Shown here in pieces: positions 13,692 through 19,782 of a DNA stretch of 19,782 bases. Positions within the stretch are counted from its first letter, which is position 1. Each line of letters starts with the position of its first letter. Location: contig DPSD01000031.1 in NCBI GenBank assembly GCA_003538495.1, positions 1,635-21,416 on the forward strand, written 5' to 3'. The notes below the pieces were generated by a model, which made no database searches, was not told where the DNA came from, and saw only the letters and a program-made list of their open reading frames with translations. Both the position numbers and the translations under genes were made by a program. Origin of the DNA: Accumulibacter sp. GTDB taxonomy: Bacteria > Pseudomonadota > Gammaproteobacteria > Burkholderiales > Rhodocyclaceae.

Positions 13692-14618
13692 TCAGAAGTC
13701 GGCCAGCACGCGCAGATGAGCCACCACGCTGCGCGCCAGCGCCGACAGCGAGTAGCCACCTTCGAGCATCGACACGATCCGTTTCTGCGCGAACTCGTCG
13801 GCAAGCTCGGCCAGCTGACCGGTCACCCAGGCGTAGTCCTTCTCGAGCAGCCGCAAGCCGCCCATCTCGTCCTCGTAATGGGCGTCAAAGCCCGCCGAGA
13901 CCAGAATCATTTCCGGCTGGAATTCACGCAGGCGCGGCATCCACAGCTCTCTGACCACGGTGCGGAACTCCTCACCGTCCGTATCCCTGGCCAGGGGCAC
14001 GTTGAGCATGTTCGGCGCCGGGTTTTCAGTGCCACTATAGGGATAAAAAGGGTGCTGGAAGGTGCTGACCATCAGTACCCGCTGGTCGCCCTTGAAACAG
14101 TCCTCGGTGCCATTGCCATGGTGCACGTCGAAATCGACCACTGCCACGCGCGACAGCTTGTGCGCGACCAGCGCATGCGCCGCCGCAACGGCAATGTTGT
14201 TGAAGAAGCAGAAGCCCATCGCCGCTGCGCGCTCGGCGTGATGACCGGGCGGACGTACGGCACAGAAAGCGTTCTGCGCCTTGCCGGCCATCACCAGATC
14301 CACCGCCAGCACCCCGGCCCCGGCAGCGCGCAAGGCGGCCGTCCAGGTGTGCCGGTTCATCGCCGTGTCCGGGTCGAGGTGAACGATTCCCAACTCCGGC
14401 GAGGCGCGCTTCACACGTTCCAGATGGGCGGCAGAATGGACTCGCCGGAGCTGTTCGAAGGTAGCCAGCGGCGCATCGTGATAGGCAAAATACGAATCCA
14501 GCCCTTGCGCAATCATGTGATCACTGATCGCGGTCAGGCGCTCCGGAGACTCCGGGTGATACGAACCCATGTCGTGCAGCTGGCAGTCACGGTGGGTAAT
14601 GAACGCGGTGCTGGTCAC
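13692..14618 (-). CDS. Histone deacetylase family protein (class II-like deacetylase)
   Basis: A 308-residue member of the arginase/deacetylase fold family that includes bacterial acetoin-utilisation-type and acetylpolyamine or protein deacetylases. The zinc and catalytic residues are complete: the HH dyad in RPPGHHAER (H126, H127), zinc ligands in VDFDVHHGNGTE (D164, H166) and in SAGFDAH (D245), and the transition-state tyrosine Y289 in LEGGYS. HPESPERL near 21-28 is the usual N-terminal signature. The substrate cannot be read from sequence. Acetylated small molecules or proteins are both possible. The start is GTG 14618, with AAAGG six bases upstream. It is separated from dapA by 135 bases containing the dapA promoter, so it is probably its own transcription unit. 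Confidence 0.92.
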   Translation of the reverse strand: MTSTAFITHRDCQLHDMGSYHPESPERLTAISDHMIAQGLDSYFAYHDAPLATFEQLRRVHSAAHLERVKRASPELGIVHLDPDTAMNRHTWTAALRAAGAGVLAVDLVMAGKAQNAFCAVRPPGHHAERAAAMGFCFFNNIAVAAAHALVAHKLSRVAVVDFDVHHGNGTEDCFKGDQRVLMVSTFQHPFYPYSGTENPAPNMLNVPLARDTDGEEFRTVVRELWMPRLREFQPEMILVSAGFDAHYEDEMGGLRLLEKDYAWVTGQLAELADEFAQKRIVSMLEGGYSLSALARSVVAHLRVLADF

Positions 14619-14728
14619 TGGTGCCTTTCTGCCGCGACTGGAGGCCGCCAGGGGCGCCAGAATCCGCGGGAAATCGAGTTGTCCGTTAATGGTTTATTAT
14701 CGTCCCAATTGCGCTCCTACGACAACCC
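14619..14728. promoter_or_regulatory. Divergent intergenic region, deacetylase gene and moxR
   Basis: This 110-base gap holds an AT-rich patch, TTTATTAT at 14693-14700, whose TATTAT (14695-14700) can serve as a -10 box for moxR with a leader of about 20 bases. No -35 match is seen at the usual distance; TTGTCC at 14679 is too close. On the minus side only the AAAGG ribosome binding site of the deacetylase gene stands out. Confidence 0.3.
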
Positions 14729-15655
14729 ATGCCGCCAGCCAACCGACCATCCCCGATTGGGGAAATCCTTGCCGCCGCCGACCAGGTCATTCTCGGCAAG
14801 GGCAGGCAGACGCGACTGGCCCTGTGCTGCCTGCTGGCCAAAGGCCACCTGCTGATCGAAGACCTGCCCGGCGTCGGCAAGACGACGCTCGCCCATACGC
14901 TGGCTCGGCTGCTCGGTTTCCAGTTCGCGCGCGTTCAGTTCACCAGCGACATGCTGCCGGCAGACATTTTAGGAGTCTCGATTTTTGACCGCGAGCACAG
15001 CACCTTCAGGTTCCTGCCCGGGCCGGTCTTCTCGCAGGTGCTGCTGGCTGACGAAATCAATCGTGCCACGCCAAAGACGCAGAGTGCCCTGCTTGAAGCG
15101 ATGGAAGAGGGGCAGGTGACGACCGAGGGCGAGACCCGGCCACTGCCGCAACCATTCTTTGTGATTGCCACGCAGAATCCATCGAGCCAGGTCGGCACAT
15201 TCCCCTTGCCCGAGTCCCAACTCGATCGCTTCCTGATGCGCATCGAACTCGGTTACCCGGACCACGACGCCGAGCGATTGCTGCTGGAAAGCGGTGGCCG
15301 ACGCGACCAGCTGCCAACTCTCGCCGCCCGTCTGGCGCCGGAGAGCTTCGCTGCCCTGCAACAACAGGCGGCCGCGGTGCACGCCTCGACGGCACTGCTC
15401 GACTACCTGCAACTGCTGGTCGAGGCCACCCGCAATGATCCGCGTCTGGTGCACGGGCTCAGCCCGCGCGCCGCCCTGTCGTTGCTGGCGGCTGCGCGTG
15501 CCTGGGCGTTTACCGACGGCCGCCAGATGGTGCTGCCGGAAGATGTGCAGGCGGTGCTGCCGGCTGTTGCCTGCCACCGGCTGCGTCTGGTCAGCGGCAG
15601 CCATGCCGGCGTAGCAGATATCGACTCCCTGATTCGCGCCGTTCCGCTCACCTGA
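14729..15655 (+). CDS. MoxR-family AAA+ ATPase
   Basis: A 308-residue AAA+ ATPase of the MoxR class, chaperone-like enzymes that work with a partner to assemble or activate proteins. The Walker A motif LPGVGKTT is at about 46-53, followed by the MoxR signature QFTSDMLPADILGVSIF near 69-86, Walker B with D108-E109 in VLLADEINRATPKTQSALLEAMEE, the sensor-1 segment FFVIATQNPSSQVGTFPLPESQLDRF, and the C-terminal lid with GLSPRAALSLLAAARAWA. It is first in an operon with the DUF58 gene, a very common pairing, and its stop overlaps the next start by one base (TGATG). No good ribosome binding site is seen at ATG 14729. Confidence 0.95.
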   Translation: MPPANRPSPIGEILAAADQVILGKGRQTRLALCCLLAKGHLLIEDLPGVGKTTLAHTLARLLGFQFARVQFTSDMLPADILGVSIFDREHSTFRFLPGPVFSQVLLADEINRATPKTQSALLEAMEEGQVTTEGETRPLPQPFFVIATQNPSSQVGTFPLPESQLDRFLMRIELGYPDHDAERLLLESGGRRDQLPTLAARLAPESFAALQQQAAAVHASTALLDYLQLLVEATRNDPRLVHGLSPRAALSLLAAARAWAFTDGRQMVLPEDVQAVLPAVACHRLRLVSGSHAGVADIDSLIRAVPLT

Positions 15656-16638
15656 TGCCGGCCCCGACCTCCCTCCAGCGCTGGCTTTTCCGGCTGGCGC
15701 GTGACCAGCAGCTACCGATCGTCCTCGGCCAACGGCGGATCTTCATCGTGCCGACGGGTGCCGGCTTCGTTTTCGCGATTGTTCTCGTAGTGATGATGGT
15801 CGGGGCGATCAACTACAACCTCGGCCTCGGCCACGCGCTGATTTTTCTGCTCGCCGGACTCGGCATCGTCGCCATGGTCCATACCTTCAACAACCTGTTC
15901 GGCCTGCGGCTGACGCCGGGGCGCGCAGCATCCGTATTCGCCGGCGATCTGGCGCGCTTTCCGCTGCAACTCGAAAACGCCCGCCGGCAACCGCGTCGCG
16001 CGCTCGACTTCTCGTTCGCCGGGCAGCCGGTCGCGAGCATCGACCTGCCGGCCGAAGGACTCGCGACGGTCGCCATCCCCTACGGCACGCGCTGCCGTGG
16101 CCGCCTCGACCCGGGTCGGATCACGCTCTCCTCGCGCTTTCCGCTCGGGCTGTTCCGCGCCTGGAGCTATCCCCACCCGGACTGGTCGTGCGTGGTCTAT
16201 CCGAAGCCGCTGCGCACACCGCTGCCAAGGCCATCGGCGGCGCTCGACACCGACGATCTCCAGGGCGACAACGGGCAGGAAGATTTTGCCGGCTTGCGGC
16301 CCCGCCAGAGCGGCGATCCGACCCGTCACATCGCGTGGAAAGCGGTAGCCCGCCGACCCGACGACCAGCCGCATCTGGTCAAGCAGTTCGCCGGCGGCGC
16401 GACCGCCGAACTGTCGCTCGACTGGTCGCTGACCCCGACCAACGGCGGCCCTGAAAACCGCCTATCGATCCTCGCCGGCTGGGTCATCAGCGCCGACGAA
16501 CAGCAAGCCCGCTATGGGCTGAAGCTGCCGGGAAGACAGATCGCTCCCGGCCACGGCGAAAGGCATCGGGAGCACTGCCTGCAGACTCTGGCGCTCTATG
16601 GCGACAGCGGTGAGCACAAGGTTCCAGGCCAACTCTAG
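15655..16638 (+). CDS. DUF58 domain membrane protein
   Basis: A 327-residue protein with two adjacent membrane segments near 33-52 and 58-77, followed by a soluble region with the DUF58 signature: RFPLGLFRAWSY at about 162-173 and FAGLRPRQSGDPTRHIAWKAVARR near 212-235, then LVKQF. DUF58 proteins resemble von Willebrand type A domain proteins and are commonly encoded with MoxR ATPases and transglutaminases; a role in envelope protein assembly is proposed, not proven. The ATG overlaps the moxR stop by one base. The C-terminal region is shorter than in full vWA-like members and ends at 16638, inside the start region of the transglutaminase gene. Confidence 0.9.
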   Translation: MPAPTSLQRWLFRLARDQQLPIVLGQRRIFIVPTGAGFVFAIVLVVMMVGAINYNLGLGHALIFLLAGLGIVAMVHTFNNLFGLRLTPGRAASVFAGDLARFPLQLENARRQPRRALDFSFAGQPVASIDLPAEGLATVAIPYGTRCRGRLDPGRITLSSRFPLGLFRAWSYPHPDWSCVVYPKPLRTPLPRPSAALDTDDLQGDNGQEDFAGLRPRQSGDPTRHIAWKAVARRPDDQPHLVKQFAGGATAELSLDWSLTPTNGGPENRLSILAGWVISADEQQARYGLKLPGRQIAPGHGERHREHCLQTLALYGDSGEHKVPGQL

Positions 16639-18601
16639 GCCCGCGGTGCCGCTCGAACACGGCGCCGTGCCATGGCTGCTGGCCGTCGCACTGGTCACCG
16701 CCGGACCGCATGTCGAGCACCTGCCGTGGTGGCTCTCGCTGCTCGTCGCGGTCACCCTGCTGTGGCGCGCCTGGCTGTGGCGACAGCATCGTCGGCTGCC
16801 GCCACGCTGGGCGCTGTCCTTGCTCGTGCTCGGCATGATCGGAGCGATCGGCTGGCAATTCCGAACGCTCTTCGGCAAGGACGCGGGGGTCGCACTGCTG
16901 GTCGTCTTCATGGCCCTGAAGCCACTGGAAATGAACAGCCGGCGCGACGCGATGGTGGTCGTCATGCTGGGCTACTTTCTGCTGCTCACGCACTACCTGT
17001 ACTCGCAGGGAATCGCCACCGGGCTATGGCTGCTGAGCGCCACGACCCTGCTCACCGCGGCCTTGATCAGGCTGCACGGTGGTCCGCAGCCGATCGCTGC
17101 CGTGGCCCGGCATGCCGGCCTGCTGCTGGCGCAGGCCTTGCCCTTCATGCTGATCCTGTATCTCCTTTTCCCGCGCGTCTCGGGTCCACTCTGGGGACTG
17201 CCCCAGGACGCCCATTCCGGGCTCAGCGGTCTGTCCGAGCAGATGGCCCCGGGGTCGATCAGCCGACTGATCCAGTCGGGCGCAATCGCCTTTCGCAGCC
17301 GCTTTGCCGGCGAGCTGCCAGAGAAAGCCGATCTCTACTGGCGCGGCCCGGTGTTCGACGATTACGATGGGCTGACCTGGCGCGCGCGCGCGCTGCCCGG
17401 CAAGCCGCCGCCAGCGCCGAAGGTCGAAGGGATAGGCCAGGCGCACGCCTATACCAGCATCCTTGAGGCGCACAACCGGCGCTGGCTGCTGGCGCTCGAC
17501 GTACCGACCAGCCTGCCGGCCGACAGCAGCCTGGCACCGACCCTCGAAGCCCTGGCGCGTGAGCCGGTGCGCGCCCGTGCGCGATTTTCGTTTGTCTCGT
17601 CGGTGGACTACCTCGCCAACGTCAGCGAAGCGCCAGCGATCCTGCAGCAGGCGCTGACGCTGCCGCCACGAAGCAACCCGCGCAGCCGTGCGCTGGCCGC
17701 AGAATGGGCCTCGCGACCGCCGGAAAAGATCGCCGAGGCGGCGCTGGCGATGTTTCGCAACCAGAACTTCTACTACACGCTGCAAGCACCGCTGCTCGGC
17801 ACCAACGCGATGGACGAATTCCTGTTCGAAACGCGCCGCGGCTTCTGCGAGCACTACGCCTCGGCGTTCGTGTTTCTGATGCGCGCGGCCGGCGTTCCGG
17901 CGCGGGTGGTCGCTGGCTACCAGGGCGGCGAGATCAATCCGGTCGACGGCTATCTGACCGTCCGCCAGTCCGATGCGCACGCCTGGAGCGAAATCTGGCT
18001 GGCTGGACGAGGCTGGGTGCGCTTCGATCCGACGGCGGCGGTCGCGCCATCGCGGATCGACCAGGGGATCGTCGCCGCCCTGCCGGTCGGCGAGACCTTG
18101 CCGATCGTCATTCGCCTCGACAGCGACTGGCTGCGCCAACTGCGCAACCGCTGGGAAGCGACCAACAACGCCTGGAACCAGTGGGTGCTCGGTTACAATC
18201 CGCAACGCCAACGCGAAGTCCTGTCGCGCTTCGGCTGGCGGGAACCCGACTGGCGCGGGATGACCGCATCGCTGGCCGCGCTGTGCGGCGTGGCGCTGCT
18301 GATCGTGACGCTATGGACCCTGCCGCGGCGCCGCATGGTTGAGCCGATACTTGCTGCCTGGCAGAAGTATTGCGCGCAACTCGAACGACGGGGAATAGTC
18401 AGGGCCGAATGGGAAGGTCCACGCGATTTCGCCGACCGCGTGGCGCGCGAAAGACCCGATCTTGCCGCACTCACCAGCCAGGCCGCCGGCTATTATGCCG
18501 ACCTGCGCTATGGCCCGCACAGCCGGAACGCGGCGGACACGCTGCGCCAGCTGCAGCAATGCCGCCATCGACTGCCACCCCGAAGGAGAAAACAAGCTTG
18601 A
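16598..18601 (+). CDS. TgpA-like membrane transglutaminase (DUF3488 / transglutaminase / DUF4129)
   Basis: A 667-residue inner-membrane protein with the TgpA layout. Five or six N-terminal transmembrane helices lie within residues 24-192 (DUF3488), a periplasmic transglutaminase-like domain follows, then a last helix near 557-575 and a cytoplasmic C-terminal helical segment. The papain-like catalytic triad is complete: C417 in RRGFCEHYASAF, H461 in SDAHAWSEIW and D477 in WVRFDPTAAV, with the same 44 and 16 residue spacings I recall for Pseudomonas TgpA. In Pseudomonas aeruginosa that protein is important for growth. The start at ATG 16598 overlaps the DUF58 gene by 41 bases; GTG 16610 is an alternative. 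Its stop overlaps the start of mltB. Confidence 0.92.
   Translation: MATAVSTRFQANSRPAVPLEHGAVPWLLAVALVTAGPHVEHLPWWLSLLVAVTLLWRAWLWRQHRRLPPRWALSLLVLGMIGAIGWQFRTLFGKDAGVALLVVFMALKPLEMNSRRDAMVVVMLGYFLLLTHYLYSQGIATGLWLLSATTLLTAALIRLHGGPQPIAAVARHAGLLLAQALPFMLILYLLFPRVSGPLWGLPQDAHSGLSGLSEQMAPGSISRLIQSGAIAFRSRFAGELPEKADLYWRGPVFDDYDGLTWRARALPGKPPPAPKVEGIGQAHAYTSILEAHNRRWLLALDVPTSLPADSSLAPTLEALAREPVRARARFSFVSSVDYLANVSEAPAILQQALTLPPRSNPRSRALAAEWASRPPEKIAEAALAMFRNQNFYYTLQAPLLGTNAMDEFLFETRRGFCEHYASAFVFLMRAAGVPARVVAGYQGGEINPVDGYLTVRQSDAHAWSEIWLAGRGWVRFDPTAAVAPSRIDQGIVAALPVGETLPIVIRLDSDWLRQLRNRWEATNNAWNQWVLGYNPQRQREVLSRFGWREPDWRGMTASLAALCGVALLIVTLWTLPRRRMVEPILAAWQKYCAQLERRGIVRAEWEGPRDFADRVARERPDLAALTSQAAGYYADLRYGPHSRNAADTLRQLQQCRHRLPPRRRKQA
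18583..18588 (+). promoter_or_regulatory. Ribosome binding site that fixes the TTG start of mltB
   Basis: AAGGAG lies nine bases before TTG 18598, inside the last codons of the transglutaminase gene. No ATG or GTG gives the signal peptide, so this site decides the start. Confidence 0.85.
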
Positions 18602-19623
18602 AAAGACTACCCACCGCGCTGCTGCTCGGACTGCTCGGCAGCCTGTCGCCGCTGAGCGGCCACGCCGGCCAGGCGGCAGCAGGGTTCAGCGGCGAGCCGG
18701 CAGTCAAGGCCTTCATCGTCAGCATGCACGAGCAGTACGGCTTTGACATCGCGCACCTGACGCGTCAGTTTGCCGCCATCCAGCCGAACGCGACCGTCTT
18801 GCGCGCCATCCGCCCGCCGGCCGTGCCCGCGAAACAGCGCTCGTGGCAACGTTACCGCCAACGCTTCGTGAATCCGCGCCGCGTCGAAGGTGGCCAACGC
18901 TTCTGGAACGAACATGGCGCGATCCTGCAACGCGCCGAAGCGATCTACGGCGTACCGCCCGAGATCATCGTCGCGATCATTGGCGTGGAAACCGAGTACG
19001 GCCAGAACATGGGCAGCTTCGGCGTTCTCGAAGCCCTCGCCTCGCTGGCTTTCCACTACCCGCCGCGGGCCGATTTCTTCCGCGGCGAACTGGAACAGTT
19101 TCTGCTCATGGCCCGCGAGAACGGCGTCAGCCCGCTCGAGATCAAGGGCTCCTACGCCGGCGCGATCGGCATCCCGCAGTTCATGCCGAGCAGCCAGCGC
19201 CGCTACGCGGTCGACTTCGATGGCGACGACCGCATCGACCTGCGCCGCAGTACCACCGACGCCATCGGCAGCGTCGGCCGCTTCCTGCAGCAGCATGGTT
19301 GGCAGAAAGGCGCGCCGGTGGCTGTCCCGGCGCGGCTCAATGGCGACCCCGCGGCGCTGCTCGCCGAGGGCATCAAGCCGGCGCTGACGGTGCGACAGCT
19401 GGAAGCGCGTGGGGTGGTCGTCGCCGCCGACGACGACGCTGACCGGCCGGCGGCACTGATCGACCTGGTCACCCCGGATGAAGCGACCGAATACTGGCTG
19501 GGCTTCGACAACTTCTACGTGATCACCCGCTACAACCGCTCGAGCTTCTACGCCATGTCCGTTTTTCAGCTGGCGGAAGCGCTGCGCGAAGTGCGCGACA
19601 ACCGGCTGTCGGCCCGGCCCTAA
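18598..19623 (+). CDS. mltB: Membrane-bound lytic murein transglycosylase B
   Basis: A 341-residue MltB-family enzyme (SLT_2, GH103) that cleaves the MurNAc-GlcNAc bond in peptidoglycan with formation of 1,6-anhydroMurNAc. The catalytic glutamate is E131 in AIIGVETEYGQNMG. Other family segments are SYAGAIGIPQFMPSS near 182-196, YAVDFDGDDRIDL at about 203-215, GSVGRFLQQHGW and TEYWLGFDNFYVITRYNRSSFYAMSVFQLAE. A signal peptide ends near residue 23 (GHA-GQ), with no lipobox cysteine, so this form is soluble in the periplasm, unlike the E. coli lipoprotein. The start is TTG 18598, fixed by a perfect AAGGAG nine bases upstream, overlapping the transglutaminase stop as TTGA. Extensions to 18370 are the transglutaminase read out of frame. 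Confidence 0.94.
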   Translation: MKRLPTALLLGLLGSLSPLSGHAGQAAAGFSGEPAVKAFIVSMHEQYGFDIAHLTRQFAAIQPNATVLRAIRPPAVPAKQRSWQRYRQRFVNPRRVEGGQRFWNEHGAILQRAEAIYGVPPEIIVAIIGVETEYGQNMGSFGVLEALASLAFHYPPRADFFRGELEQFLLMARENGVSPLEIKGSYAGAIGIPQFMPSSQRRYAVDFDGDDRIDLRRSTTDAIGSVGRFLQQHGWQKGAPVAVPARLNGDPAALLAEGIKPALTVRQLEARGVVVAADDDADRPAALIDLVTPDEATEYWLGFDNFYVITRYNRSSFYAMSVFQLAEALREVRDNRLSARP

Positions 19624-19782
19624 AGCAGATTGTCGCGGCTCACACCGCCACGCCTGATGATCCGGCGAAGCTGGTCGAGCGCCTCGATCTGTATCTGGCG
19701 GACACGTTCGCGGGTCAGATTCAGATCAAACGCGATTTCCTCGAGCGTGCTGGCGGAAGCGCCGCCAAGTCCGTAACGGCGT
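19620..19782 (-). CDS. rpoS: RNA polymerase sigma factor, C-terminal end (RpoS-like), cut by window edge
   Basis: The last 53 residues of a sigma70-family factor, running off the right edge. Region 4.2 is clear: RRYGLGG, then STLEEIAFDLNLTRERVRQIQIEALDQLRRI, the helix-turn-helix that reads the -35 box. The tail RRGGVSRDNLL has the short length and ending style of RpoS rather than RpoD, whose C terminus ends soon after an arginine-rich helix in a different sequence. RpoS is the stationary-phase and general stress sigma factor. RpoH is a less likely alternative. Its TAG stop (19620-19622) overlaps the TAA stop of mltB on the other strand, leaving no intergenic space. Confidence 0.8.
   Translation of the reverse strand, partial: RRYGLGGASASTLEEIAFDLNLTRERVRQIQIEALDQLRRIIRRGGVSRDNLL

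Noticed and set aside
13677..14855. 392-codon plus-strand frame antisense to the deacetylase gene
   Set aside because: Shadow of the deacetylase gene and it would also overlap moxR out of frame.
17380..17393. Short alternating CG run that could form Z-DNA
   Set aside because: Lies within the transglutaminase coding region and is explained by Arg-Ala codons in a GC-rich genome.
18370..18597. Upstream extension of mltB
   Set aside because: Out-of-frame transglutaminase sequence; AAGGAG and the signal peptide fix the TTG start at 18598.

Overview
The window is a gene-dense, high-GC stretch of a proteobacterial chromosome. The order dapA-bamC-metallo-beta-lactamase, a BamC lipoprotein, a MoxR/DUF58/TgpA set and an RpoS-type sigma factor point to a betaproteobacterium, most likely Rhodocyclales and possibly an Accumulibacter relative. 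The taxonomic call is inference from gene content. I see no insertion sequences, CRISPR arrays, tRNA or rRNA genes, or phage genes.

Left third (1-8381): after a glycosyltransferase cut by the window edge comes a set of late cobalamin (vitamin B12) genes. On the minus strand cbiB, cobC/cobD-type decarboxylase, a secreted BtuF-like binding protein and a second binding protein without a signal peptide form one tight run. cobQ diverges from cbiB, and cobU and cobT diverge from each other. Together these cover aminopropanol-phosphate supply and attachment, amidation, activation of the cobinamide end and activation of the lower ligand. CobS, the adenosyltransferase and the BtuC/BtuD transporter subunits are not in view. 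A universal stress protein with its own promoter sits between cobQ and cobU. No cobalamin riboswitch fits in the short intergenic gaps.

Middle (8382-10740): small genes follow. These are a YbjQ-family protein with a long leader, a secreted protein of unknown function, a zinc-ribbon membrane protein of unknown function, and an alanine-rich lipoprotein closed by a very strong bidirectional terminator.

Right half (10741-19782): dapA-bamC-MBL hydrolase form a compact minus-strand operon, followed upstream by a histone-deacetylase-family gene. On the plus strand moxR, a DUF58 gene, a TgpA-like transglutaminase and mltB overlap one another and look like one envelope operon. mltB runs tail to tail into the 3' end of an rpoS-like sigma factor gene, and the two stop codons overlap.

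Most genes are ordinary housekeeping families and no clearly new system is evident. The most interesting signals are regulatory: a recurring TGC-TA extended -10 pattern that in two genes sits exactly 7 nt before the ATG (likely leaderless mRNAs), a palindrome on the predicted start site of the stress gene, and a 35-nt divergent control region between cbiB and cobQ.
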